Shown here one piece after another: positions 21,068 through 32,879 of a stretch of DNA of 64,000 nucleotides. The DNA is from Dryococelus australis (lineage: Eukaryota > Arthropoda > Insecta > Phasmatodea > Phasmatidae). The stretch is from contig CM057000.1 in NCBI GenBank assembly GCA_029891345.1, positions 135,950,663-136,014,662 of the forward strand, in the 5' to 3' direction. Each line of letters starts with the position of its first letter. Within the stretch, counting starts at the first letter, position 1. The position numbers and the translations under genes were made by a program. The notes below the pieces were generated by a model that was given only the letters and a program-made list of their open reading frames with translations, was not told the origin of the DNA and searched no databases.

Positions 21068-22980
21068 ATCTTACCAATCTGGAGTAACATGTACCATTTG
21101 TGCACCCAGAAACACAGCAATCTGGTACTGAAAATTGCTTGGGGACAGAATAAATACACACACAAACAGGAACACCCCATGAGAAAATTTCGCTACTACT
21201 GCAAAATGACAATAATGGGCGACTGTGTTTGAAAAATGTCTGGGATTTTAGTTGAGCTCTGAATAATTTGAATTTTTCCAGGAAAAAAAAAAACTAAATA
21301 ATTCATCCCGCTGGCAGTACCAATTAGCATATTATTTGTGGCTTCGAAAATATTAACCATGTAATTGAAATGTTTCAGCTTGGGGTAGTGGCCTTTGAAA
21401 AGCATGTGCCTTCGTGAAGGGTAGAATTAAAATACATGAAAATGTTCAGAAATCACGCAAAATTCTAAAAATGTTCCTCTAAAAACAATTAACTTTAAAC
21501 AGAACGTTTGCGGCGACAAAACTAGCGACAGAGCAAGGATTCAGTTCAGGTTTTCCGCGGCAAAATGTCGGAAAAGTCGTGTACGTACGGAAAAACGACA
21601 CGGTAGCGTGAAAATGTTCTAGAAGGTTGAATTAACAGTGTTGGGTGAAAAACTTTATTTATAATTTCATAGCTGGAATTGGTGTCCAAACGTAGAATTT
21701 CGATGATCTTAACGTTCCCTTTGATCAGGTACGCCGATGGGAAATCTTCGGCACCTTAACGGACATATCACGATTTCTAGCTAACTTATCTGAAAACTAC
21801 GCGGAGGGAGGCTCTACATGCCTACTTATTGGTTTAAACTCCTCGTTTCTTCGTCTCTAGCAGACGGCCGGCAACTTCAGGGGTGCGAACTCGGACTTCC
21901 GTAGTAAAAACTTAAGTCAACACCTAGAGCACAGCCCACCCGGGCTGGCTACCTGACGTCACGTAACAAGGTGTCCGTCTTCTTCGTTGAAATCTTAACT
22001 TAAGAATGTTCTTTAAACACTGGCCAATCACGAGTGTTGAAATTTAAAATTTATTTGAACTGCCACTTAAAACTGACCCAATGTTAAAAATTAAAAAAAA
22101 AAAAAACGCAAATAGAGTCATACGGCCTTGCAAGTACATGTACACAATGTAAACATAGAAATACATGTAAATATGTGGTCAAATAAAAATACTGTTAAAA
22201 AAATAATAAATACGGTGGACTCTTTTCTCAAAATAAACAAATTAATCTTGCCCTAAAATAAAATAGATTACGTGAAAAAATAATATTGAGCTTGTTAAAC
22301 ACAGAAATTATGCGTTAAGAACTATTCATTATTATAGCTCGAAAAGCGTGTGTTACAAGTCTGGTAGGTTATTGTTTAATGTTCAGCTCTTCGATTAGAT
22401 ATGTCAGGTTCTTATCGGACTGCCTCGTAATTATGCATACATTTACCCGCCAAGGTAAATGAAATTCTCAAATTTAACATACCTATTCAGACCAACGAGC
22501 TATTGGAGTGTGTAAATATAAATATAAAGCATTACTTTTTAACAGTGTGCCTGCAACCAGCATCCAGATTGCCTATGTTGCCGATTATTCGATTCGCAAA
22601 ACATTATTATTAAGCACTTGAAACTTGTAATTTATTATGACAGCTCGTTTTATAGATAGTCTTTTCTTCCATGATATTATTGGCCATCTGTCTATCAGTC
22701 TTTCGAATAATCACCCAATCAATCATTTTCATCACTCTTTTTATCCATCGCCTATCCATAGTCAATCGATATGTTTGTCATTGTTCCCATACATATGTAT
22801 GGGAATACAATTAATTGACTAGATACATTCAAATCTGTACTTGATGACTGCATTAATGTATGCAGCCCACTGTCAGTGAATTAATGTTCAAAGTCTTCAT
22901 TAATATTCGGTGTGCTTAATATTGATCAACTGGAAAGACCAACCATTCCAAACGAACACACTAGCTGGTTTACCAAATGT
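20581..22980. other. No gene recognised; microsatellite and palindrome
   Basis: Contains a T-run at 20638-20655, a (CA)n tract at about 21037-21064 and a perfect 22-bp palindrome (TTCCCATACATATGTATGGG plus AA, 22784-22805). No coding motif was recognised. Confidence 0.5.
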
Positions 22981-23209
22981 TCAGACCAAACACCCAGATT
23001 GTCCAGACCAAACATCCAGATTGTCCAGACCAAACACCCAGATTGTCCAGACCAAACATCCAGATTGTCCAGACCAAACATCCAGATTGTCCAGACCAAA
23101 CATCCAGATTGTCCAGACCAAACATCCAGATTGTCCAGACCAAACATCCAGATTGTCCAGACCAAACACCCAGATTGTCCAGACCAAACATCCAGATTGT
23201 CCAGACCAA
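22981..23209. repeat. 22-bp minisatellite, about 10.5 units
   Basis: The unit GATTGTCCAGACCAAACA with a TCCA or CCCA end starts at 22997 and every 22 bp up to 23195. Units differ mainly at one T/C position. There are no unique spacers, so this is not a CRISPR array. Because 22 is not divisible by three, several frames on both strands stay open artificially. Confidence 0.97.
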
Positions 23210-23229
23210 CCAAGAAGACTTCAAACATA

Positions 23230-23670
23230 CATTTAAAAAATAACTGAAAAAAAAACTCTAAACGGATCGTAAAAAAAAAACCTCAAAAACTACACCTTAA
23301 AAACAAAAACAAAAAAAGAAACCTCAAAATAAAACCTTAAAAAAGAAACATTAACATGAAACCTCAAAAAACCAACTTATAACCCAAAACCCCTAAACAA
23401 AATCTTTAAAAAAAAAACCTACAAAATAAACCAAAAATCAAATATCAGAAAGCAGCCTCAAAAAACAAACATGAAAAAATAAATCTAAAATATACCTCAT
23501 AAATATACCTCTAAATAATACATAAAAAATCTACCTTTTAAACATACCTCAGAAAATATTCTTAAAAAAAAAAAAAAACTCAAAAACTTACCTCATAAAA
23601 ATCTACCTTTTACAAACTTATATTAAAAAAAACCTCAAACACATATCTCAAAAACATTCATTCCTCAAAT
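23230..23670. repeat. Degenerate A-rich tandem tract
   Basis: Strongly strand-asymmetric DNA, almost devoid of G, made of loose repeats of AAACCTCAAAAA and TACCTCATAAA blocks about 12-30 bp apart. It follows the 22-bp array directly and may be an older, decayed simple array. Confidence 0.6.
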
Positions 23671-24667
23671 TATCGCTTCCTCAAAATATTCAACAGTACA
23701 TTCGTTCGTTAAATAAAACTCAGTCTACTATAAATAAGCCGAAGAAGACTACTTTGGATTAAACTATAGCCTTATTTGTGCACCTGCTCGTAGATATTTG
23801 ACTTACTAAACCTCTCGCAATTGATTTTATACCACACTGAGTTAATAAGTCTTTGAGAAAATCAGTAAGAACTGTATGAGAAATTTAACACTCTATTATG
23901 TGTACATAAATTTACAATTTTACTTATTACATATACTCTAACTTACTTTTTTAAGATGCTTGCAGATCATGTATACTACCTAATGGTCTTATATGATATA
24001 ACCCATGTTCTTTAATTCATAGATTATAGAAGACATCTTATCAATGTCGGAGTGTTCTCTGCCTTTATGAAGGAAATGTCTGAGTCTATAAACATGTTAA
24101 TTCGGGTCTTCGTGAATTAAGTAGCGAGAATCTTGCTGTCTTGTGTGTTCTTTAGGTTACGTATCACAGCAGACTTGCTGGGGGCGATGTGTGAGTATAT
24201 TAGGAAAATCTCCAATCACCTTCATCACGAACATTGTCCCCGTTTTTGTCACTACATTTCTCTTTTTCATCGCAGACACTACCTGCTACTTCGTCAGAAC
24301 AGTTATCACTGACAGTTATTTCCTTTGTACTAGTCTCGTTAGCAAAACCTTTACTGCTATTAGTGCTACATTATTTTTTTTTTAGAGCTTGTCCAGTTCA
24401 CATGCCAGTTTACCAAGTGTATGTTTCCCACGAACCTACTGTATAGTGCACTGTTCCTCACTTGTTTGTCTGTAAATGAAGTCTGCAAAGTATTAGCAGG
24501 TGGAAGAGACGTCAACACATATTTTTTTCTTGGTAGTATAAGGGACACTATATTTGCAGATGTTTACATGTCTACTCGTATATCATCTCGAGCGAACTGC
24601 CTATAGGCATTTTTTTGCAGCTAATACTCACACGAGGCGGGTTCTTCGTACAATCACTCTTCTCGTG
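23671..24667. other. No gene recognised
   Basis: AT-rich. Overlapping open frames around 24143-24446 are hydrophobic and show no motif. Confidence 0.4.
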
Positions 24668-24817
24668 TCGCTCTTAACATCAAGCCGATGAAGGTGAAGT
24701 GAGGGTAGTATGGAGCAGCACCGGAATGAAAGGGCGAGGTTACCGAGAGAACCCCGAGAAGACCTGTCGACCAGCGGCATCATACGGCATGATTCACACA
24801 TGCAAACGGGAGTTTTG
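24668..24817 (-). mobile_element. tRNA-derived SINE, copy 2 (headless)
   Basis: Matches the body of the SINE at 10555-10797 in the same orientation, with shared blocks AGCCGATGA, ATGGAGCAGC, AATG(C/A)(G/A)AGGGCG and CCAGCGGCATCAT. The tRNA-like head is absent beyond about 24817, so this is a 5'-truncated copy, as expected for LINE-mobilised SINEs. Confidence 0.7.
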
Positions 24818-27711
24818 AGAATTTTTCATAACCTGAAAGGTGAAATAAATTTTCGTCGGGGATAAAAAATAATAATCCCGAATACTCGGATTTGCATTGA
24901 TGTGTGTCTGCAACCAGCGACAATATGCCATACGTTTCACTTTTTCTGGCACACTGAGTTCGGGGACGGTGGGGATACAGTACGCATGGAGCTTGGCTTT
25001 TTGCAGCAGGATTAAAAGTGTGTTTGGCCATCTCGTTTCCTGAGAAAGTGCCGCAGTGGCTTCTTTGGAGAGGCCAGTAGTCGGAGCCTTACATCTAATT
25101 ACTCTGGGCATGACTGCCTCCAAACTTTTCCCGGTACATCTGTTGACATGCCTTAATTGAGCGTTTTTTTTCCAGTACGTAAGAACATACGCTTATCTAT
25201 AATATACTGTGGCGGAGTGTTCTTCGTCACATTTGCCTACATTTATTTCTGTTTCCGATACTTCAGTACTCTGGGTGTTGGCATGTTATTATTTCTGTAA
25301 CATACGAGTGTTGTATACATGTTTCTTACGTCCCAGCCTGCGACTGGGCAAGCTTGGAGCTGATTATCTCCTTGTTTCTGCGCTGAGGAATGCAGAGAGG
25401 TGCCGACCGGATGTGTAGCCTGTTGTTGCTTCCACTCACCTAACACAGCCGCTGAGCGGGTTGCTCGCTGATGAAAGTCAGGCGTAGCGCTGGATGACGT
25501 AATGTGATGTCATTGTATATAGAGTATTCTCGACGAGACCTCACGTCCACTGGCACAGGGGTCGCGGGGAGGGAGCGCCGACGAGTATTTGGGCGGGTGG
25601 GTGCGTGAGTACCCTGGGGTCATAGAGATTATTTTGCCTGCGCCGGAGGTACAGCGCCAGAGAGACGTCGATGGGAGACTGCGCCGAGAGGAAAGATGCT
25701 ATGAATACCAGGGGAGGACGCTATGCTTCACACCAATGGCGATACTCTTCGTGAGACTACAGAATTTTAAGTATGTGTCGGGACTTCGTTTTTGTTGGTT
25801 CGGGGCACACTTTATCTTTCCCCGGACTTAGAGTCAGCCGTACTATTTTGGAGCTTGCCTTCGTGGTAATAAAGGGCTGAGTGATATTTATGAAGAAGTA
25901 TTCACGTGGAACTCAGGGACACGAGTTGAGAAGAAAGACGTCCGGGGAAGTAGTAAAGAAACGGGGATTCTGGAAGCTGCAAATGTCGTCTCTGTGCGAG
26001 TTGAGCTGAGGACTGTGAATGCGAATGAGATGAGCCAAAGCACTGCCGGCATCGAAAGGTGTTTGGTGTGGGGAATATGCCTGACTCTGTTCTGGTTACG
26101 ATTGGTATGGCTGAGATGCACTACCTACTCCCTAGGGAGTACGGTAATTACTATATCCTCGGCTTCTGACTGTGGAATGATTGATTTGGAGGGATCATCT
26201 CATGAGCACTGACAACACTTTGGTTATTGGGGATGGAGCTGTGTGTGAATTTGTTTGGGCATGTTGAGAACATGGACGGGGAAAAGTAGCATCTTTTATG
26301 GCAGTTACCTCTCAGGGAGTCTCTCGTTTAGATTTAAGGTGATTGTTGTAACATTTCTTGTGAGAGGGATGCCTTTCTGTGACTCAGAAGATAACAAAAG
26401 TAATTTTGTGAAACTATGTATGAGGAGTTTAACATTTTTATAGGAGTTGTATTGTAATTCATTATATATTTTATAAATTGTTAACCATTTTGAGTGGCGA
26501 CTAATGGAAAGAGAGCTTCAAAAGACCACAGTTATATTTGGAAACATAAAATTTGTTATTGCTCATTTGTGCAGTAGCATATCACCTACCCTGGAATCAA
26601 CAATAGTCAAATGTTCCCCTATTCTGTTTTTTCTGTAGTTTGGAATGTTAGCTTTCCATCCTTCCGTCGTCCTGTTTTAGAGTAGGAGTGGCGGAGGAGA
26701 TCACTTGTGGCGGTTGGGATCTGAGATGGTACGTTGCCACCATACCGTGGCATTTCATCCCTATTTTCCTATCAGTTAGACTTACATTAATAACAACGCG
26801 CGATCAAACACTTCCAGCCACGAGGCACGACAGCTGCCTGCCGATATTCACACCACAGCGGACTGACTGACGACACTCTGGCGGCCACCAGGCAAAGCAA
26901 CTACGGGCAGACACGTCACGCCAAACTCCAAGGTGGAATGACATAGACCCGTGCACATTTCGCAATCTATTCCGTTGTAACATCTCCATCGTGGAGCGTC
27001 GTGTTCAGTGTGTTTTGGACACGGGACGTCATCGCATTTCACACAAAGCAAAGTAGATCGGTCGAAAATTTCGTTACAATATCTTCATTATTGTTAAAGT
27101 TAATAACAAAAAAAAAAGACTCGGCTTGGAGTTGGCCACTGCATAAAAAGTCTTTATTTGCTTCGATAAATCATTAAAATAATGTTTACAATTTCTTAAT
27201 TCCTCTTTTACATTAATTTGTCATACTGCAGTGTTTTTTTAGGATAACATTTTTTTTGTAGTTTAAATTTACTGTAATCACACAAGCTTTGTTTCCTGAC
27301 ATATTTATGTCAAAATATATTATAAACCATTTGTAATGTTATTCATTTAATTTTTGAAAACTGTTTAAACGTTTTTTAAAAAGTAAGATACATACGAACA
27401 AAATAATGTTCGGTTCTCTAACATAAATAATTCGAGGCGCTATTGAAATTATGGTGTTCTCTTATCTAATGAAAAGTCCTTTTTCAGAGTAAATGTCCTT
27501 TTTTATTCTAATAAGTGTCTGGTAATTTATCTATAATTGTAATAATTTAATATAAACTGCAACTCCGTTGATCAAAACTGCACCTAGAAAGTGTACGAGG
27601 AAAAAAATGTGGAACTAGGACAGCAAGCAGTGTGCGAAACAATTTTCAAGGAAAGGGGGAAGCTGTACGGATTTACCCTTCTTATAAAATGTTTTTCCTG
27701 ACTCATGTATA
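24818..27711. other. No gene recognised; GC-richer segment
   Basis: About 25440-26260 is GC-richer than its surroundings, with open frames (25589-25831, 25994-26212) lacking recognised motifs and a TATATAG at about 25517. It could be a host promoter/exon or an LTR, but neither is supported by homology. Confidence 0.35.
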
Positions 27712-28114
27712 GGCTGTTCACGGTAAAACGAGCACTTTTGAAAGCCCTGATGAAGATCTACTTGTATGTACGTTGTGTATTATTTGCAGCATGTAAAATT
27801 AACACCAGCAAGGGCCTCATCTCTTTATACATGCGTCGGTCCAGAGAAACTGTGAAATTATAAGAAAAGTAAATATTTTACATACAAACACGCTCATTTT
27901 TACACTTCGATGCGTTAAAAAAAAACAGAAAGTGAAAGAAACGACTTAGTCATCACATATGGAAATAACACTTTGTATTCGATGTTAATATATGGAACTA
28001 TTTTCCATCCATCGTTACCAACTTTACTGTGCGCATGCCACTCAGTGTGCCCGTAGGAACAGTGACTTTTCTCTAAGGTTGATTTTAAAAGTGCTCACTT
28101 TATCTTGAATAGCC
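27712..28114 (-). mobile_element. MITE family A, copy 2
   Basis: A 403-bp element with ends GGCTGTTCACGGTAAAACGA and the complement of GGCTATTCAAGATAAAGTGA. The interior matches the 4779-5193 copy in reverse orientation (for example CGTTACCAACTTTACTG and GGCCTCATC blocks). The copies are clearly diverged. Confidence 0.75.
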
Positions 28115-30004
28115 TTTAGGAAGAATGATTCTTCTGCCAGCGAAAGTAGTGATGTTGCTTCCTGGTAAAATAATAATGCATGGATCCCACTGAAACGGAT
28201 CGTTTCCACGCAATGGAAAGTACTGGCTGGAAAACATACTACGCCACAAGAGATAATATATACTGACTGTCGAAATCTATGTTTTCGGAGTAGCGCTAAA
28301 TTTCGCGTGACCTGGATATAATCTATTTGTGGTTTATACACCATTTTTAAAAACAAGAACTTGGAAAAATCACCCCACGATGGCGTGCTTTGTTGTTTCT
28401 CAAATATATCGCGTATTACATGCTGTTAATACTTCTTTTTCAATCAAATAAACTTATTTTCAGGAAATTAAATTTTTACTTATATTTAATGTAAAATATA
28501 TATTACTTAATGCATAATGAACATGAATAAAACCAGGAAGGACATATATGTGTTGGTAATGCATAGTAAGAAGTAGTCCTTATGCAAAATATAATTTAAG
28601 TGTGTGCGCATGAATGCGGTGTGTTATCCCTTTGGTGTAATTTTCTAGAATCAGTCAAACTTTGTTTGGATGAGGCGGAGGAATATCTTGGAAGTAGAAA
28701 TTCAGCACGGCTTCAGAAAAGTTGGAAGAATCAGCATGAATATACTGTGTACTTAATTTCTCACCAGGCACGGAGTAAAGACTCATAATATTTAGAAACG
28801 GTGGTTTACAGCGGAAAAAAATTTAGGGCTTGATAGGATTCAACATACTGTACACATATCCGAAGGTTTTCTTCCCTTACTGGCTGTTATGCATGCATGA
28901 AGGTAGTGCCCCTTTTTACTGGACCTATTAGGATTCTGATACTATAAGGTAGAAAGTTCGTTATTGGTCTGGAAGCAACTTAGCCTAGTTAAAACCTCGT
29001 TCATTCAATCATGAAGGAATAAACTAGCTGGAGTGTTATAGAAGATATGTTGGCTCAAATGATTTTCTCGATTTTCCACCATCTGTAATAATTTTGCAGT
29101 TTGATTATAACTTATAAGATTGTGAATATATCCTCTACCAGATATCAGCCACTATGCTGGTAAACACGAAAATTTAAAAGTCTGGAGTTCACTAAAAAAA
29201 AGGTCCCCCCTTCACATGTATTAACCGTTTTATAATACCTAACATTAGTTATGAAAACCGAAACGAAATGAATGTAGTAATAAATAAACTTAATATTATT
29301 TAGAGAGCAAATTACAAATTATAAGAAAACTCCCGTTCTCCCGAACACTTTCATCCTCTTTCCAAGGAGAAATGTAGGACTGGAGGAAGCAAACAGAACG
29401 ACTGCTTACCTCGCCGAAGGAACGCGGCAGGGTAACTCGCTTGCGAGTTCGATTCATCGCTAGTCGCTCCCGTTTGTGGAAAGAAATACTAGATAGCAGC
29501 ACTATGCGTGTACAGTACGGGAGTTAACGAAAACTCTGTCGAATCGGAAACGGGAAACTAACAGTTAAATGTGTTTCAATTTATAGTTAAGGCTAAAACT
29601 ATAAAGTGTCAAGCATTTCCAATATGTATTAGGCAAGCATTGCTTACCTTTCGTCTATGAAATAAATGCCACTGCCCCTCCCCCCCCCCCCCCTCAGTTA
29701 GTAATGAAGTTTAATTCTCACCGTGGAACGAGGCGAAACAAGCAGGAAACAGAGGAGAGAATTGAACGCCAATTACGACCGCAGCAGTGCGAATGTGTGT
29801 TGGTGCAGTATTGTGAGCCCCCACCCCCTCCCTTGGAGTAAACATTGGCACGTGGTGTGTCAGCGGGCGCCCCACTTGACCGCGTAACGACGTTCGCTCT
29901 CTCACGTAGCCCGCAGTCGAATGCAGCATCTAACCCTCGCTCCTCCCACGCAGGGAGGGGAGGGGAGTGGCTGCCGGGACGGTCTGTGAAGTGACGAATT
30001 TCAC
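28115..30004. other. No gene recognised
   Basis: Contains a C-run near 29681-29694 and a small ACTCGCTTGCGAGT palindrome next to a GTTCGATTC B-box-like string (29428-29455). No supported gene. Confidence 0.4.
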
Positions 30005-30215
30005 TCTAAATCTGAATCAGTGAGAATTCCACTATTTCAATCAGTCAAACGTATCTGACTGATACATCAGTAACTTCAATGTATTTAACTGATGAACCAG
30101 TGAAAAATGCCGTATTTCCTTCACTGATTTATTCCGTGACATTTCCCACTGAATCGTCAGTCATTTTTTTCACTGTTTACTTGGTGGTTTATTTTTTAAC
30201 TGATGGATCAGTGAA
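30005..30215. promoter_or_regulatory. Cluster of ACTGAT/ATCAGT half-sites
   Basis: About fourteen ACTGA or TCAGT half-sites occur in 210 bp. Several are paired as near-palindromes with a 2-nt gap (CTGATACATCAGT, ACTGATGGATCAGT, ACTGAATCGTCAGT, ACTGATGAACCAGT). The spacing is about 15-40 bp. It could be a binding-site array or a subterminal repeat of the neighbouring mariner relic. Function unknown. Confidence 0.45.
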
Positions 30216-30234
30216 ACTGCGTGTAAAAATGGCG

Positions 30235-30650
30235 TTAAATAACGGTAAACAACACATTTGGGAAATAAAGTTCTACAGCACATCGTTGCAAAAGCCGCCG
30301 CATGAACTGTAAACGTTGCTGGTAGTCTTCAACTTCAAATGGTGCACTTCCTGTCATCAGCTGTTCATTCACAACTCTCCCCACAGCCATGTGTCCAGTG
30401 CGGACCGCATGTGCCACTTGGCGGGTGCAGGTAGATGGCAACACGCGGAGCCTCCACAGAATCTCCTCCTCAAAATAAGGTGTTCGTGCCGACAGGTGTT
30501 AGTCCTATACACCTGTACCTTGTACGGAATTGGGACAGGTACGCTCGGTTCACAGCGTACGATGATCGCTTTGACGTCACGTAAACACACCACGTGACAC
30601 TTTCACTCGCCATAAATTTTCCCAGTTCGCGAAGACTCCTATCAATGGCT
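30235..30650 (-). pseudogene. Tc1/mariner-family transposase N-terminal relic
   Basis: On the minus strand, frame pieces carry TRQVAHAVRTGHMAVGRVVN (helix-turn-helix of the DNA-binding domain) and EDYQQRLQFMRRLLQRCAVE followed by YFPNVLFT, the linker that precedes the first catalytic Asp in this superfamily. The catalytic core is missing beyond that point, where the ACTGAT cluster begins. Upstream frames (30470-30658) may be further N-terminal coding but are not recognisable. This is a dead fragment. Confidence 0.55.
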
Positions 30651-31435
30651 GTCGACATTGAATTATGTGGTACGCGTCTGTTTCAATGCGTGCTGCAGAT
30701 CTACTGTTACTCTACGCAGCCCCGCACACAATGTGAATATCGGCCATTTCAGCCCATGCAAAATGATCCATTTCGCGGTACTCCAACTAAGCCTCTGTTC
30801 CACTCCTCTAAACACTAGTACAATAATACGATGGTTTCGGACCTAGTGAACGACTGAATACCGGCTGTCCCAAACCTACCGTACGAACCCTTTTTCTCGA
30901 AAACGGTGCATCCAAGCCTTTTCGGGTAAAATGCTTGGTAGGCAAACCCTTAAGGACGAATTGAATGGCGAACACTACAGTGTCTAGAATCTGCGGTAAA
31001 CTAGAGGACACGATGGTAACTTCAGAATTTCAAATGGGAAGGTGGTACGAAATTAGTATCGTTAAATAAATCTCGCGAAACTGATCATCTTTGTCTAGAA
31101 AGTCTTACGGTATGTGTCGCCGTAGTGAAAATATGGCCATGTTCTCTGTCTGGCGCATCCTATATCGCATCGTGCCACGCCACCCAGCCCAAACGAGGCG
31201 AGCGGGAACTGTTGACGCTAGATAGCAGTACTTGCATTTTCCGTCTATATGTGCCATCCGTCATGTCGAATAAGCGACGTTTTGGCAGTGCTTACACTGC
31301 AGAAGTTTCTAGCGTGGTTTTTACTTTGTTCCTGTTATTCATGCAGTAGTGTCGTATTCAACCGAAGAAGCATTTGACATGGTTATGGTGCTCGGCAAAT
31401 ATCGCCAGAATTACCGACAATCAGAGCGTCTCTAT
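30651..31435. other. No gene recognised
   Basis: Balanced base composition, short open frames, no motif recognised. Confidence 0.4.
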
Positions 31436-31770
31436 GCAGGTAGATATCGATATCGCCCACGACGGTTACGACAAGGACTGTTCGAGATATCGAGTATCGA
31501 TAATTATCGATATGAAAATAAATTATCGTACATGTAACTTTGAAAAATATCGGTATATCGATGTTTTGACACTATCGAAGTTTTAGGTATTATCGAAATT
31601 TTCGGTAATATCGAAACTTTTGGCATTATCGAAATTATCGGTACCATCCAAATGTTCCGTATTATCTCATTTTCGGTATTGTCGAAATTTTCGGTATTTT
31701 AAACATTTCCGGTATTATCGAAATTTACCTTATTATCGATTATATCGGCATTTACCATATTATCTTCATT
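31436..31770. repeat. Degenerate 18-bp repeat rich in ATCGA
   Basis: From 31436 there are dense TATCGAT-type sites (e.g. ATCGATAATTATCGATAT near 31496). From about 31570 this becomes an 18-bp diverged tandem repeat of the form GGTATTATCGAAATTTTC, with about ten units. TATCGATA is the known DREF site of insect promoters, but the periodicity also fits a decayed minisatellite. Confidence 0.7.
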
Positions 31771-32339
31771 CTTGCTATTATCTAGTCTTAAAATTTAAAA
31801 TAATTTTGTCGCCTGCAATTCAGTCTCTTTCTGTTGTATGCAAACAAGAATAAAATATAGCATGATTGTAACACATTTATATGTTTATAACTCTTTTATA
31901 TCATCGCCTGGCTAATACAACGTTCAAGTTAGTTGGCTCATAGTTTTTTTTTTTTTTCGGTCCACGCTCATGTGTAAATAAATAGCGGTTTACGACCAAC
32001 CAACGTTTCAGTTTGTATCTCCTGAAATAAAGTATTCATTAACGTAATAAATAAAAAATTTCTATATGTTCTGAGTGAAGTGACATTGTCGTTAGTTTCT
32101 TTCTGCTGTGTTTAAACGTAGTTTCTTATCCCAGATATCCTTTAAATTCCAGATAGCATGCCGACCAGGAAAACGAGATACTTCATGCAATTGAAGTCGG
32201 TACCTTGAATAAACTTTAAGAAACTTCTGACGAGTGTGTTTTGTTATATTTGCGATGTGTGCTGCAAATTCTGAAAGCTTTAAAGTATTTACGCGATTCG
32301 CAATTTACGAGAGTATAAGCAAAATGTATGTCTGGGGCT
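31771..32339. other. No gene recognised
   Basis: AT-rich spacer with a T-run near 31945. Confidence 0.45.
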
Positions 32340-32870
32340 AAAGGATCCCGGAGTAGAAGCCAGGCAGCGTGGGTCCGCCATCTTCGAGTTTCCATTTTTT
32401 CCCCTTTATCCCGAAATTTTTTTTTTTTTTTTTCGCTGAAAATTACTCATTTTCCCCATTTCCAAAAAAAAAAAAATCCGTTTTTTTTTTTGCAGAGCAG
32501 GTGACAGGGATTCGTGACTCCGAGACAGGAGAGCAGGTTTCAGGACCCATGACCCCAAAAATCCAAAAAGGTCCCGACAATTTTTTTAAAATTCCAAACA
32601 ATTGATTTTTTAAAGAATATAAAAAATTTAGTTATACATTTTAGTCCCCGGTGGCCATCCCCCCTAAAAAAATTCCCTTAAAAGATTCGCTTTTTCCTTA
32701 AAAAAAATTCCAAAAAAATTCCTAAATGTCAAAAAGCATATTATGTTACTGACTACTAGAGCTATCATGGAAGTCAGTGACCCTGACACCAAGACCCCGA
32801 ATAACGTTAAGAACGAAAATCCGAGAAAAAATTCATATAAGTTAACAAGCATAATACATTACTGATTACA
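32340..32870 (+). mobile_element. Second Polinton-like terminus
   Basis: It begins AAGGATCCCGGAGTAGAAGC, then a CCGCCATCTTC motif, then TTTCCC/TTTTTCGC-type pyrimidine blocks. A GAGCAGGTGACAGGGATTCG block with nearby GACCCATGACCCC follows, then A/T blocks. This is the same succession, in the same orientation, as the left terminal repeat at 11534. The homology is diverged. No second end was found, and the adjoining 38-bp satellite starts at its inner edge. Confidence 0.6.
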
Positions 32871-32879
32871 ACTGCTACT

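Noticed and set aside
22981..23209. CRISPR-like array
   Set aside because: The repeats are contiguous with no unique spacers, and the window is eukaryotic.
22910..23247. Several overlapping open frames on both strands with repeated CPDQT or LDVWSGQ-type peptides
   Set aside because: They are by-products of the 22-bp minisatellite, whose period shifts the frame at each unit.
29420..29460. tRNA or SINE promoter (GTTCGATTC near a small palindrome)
   Set aside because: An isolated B-box-like string without an A box or cloverleaf.
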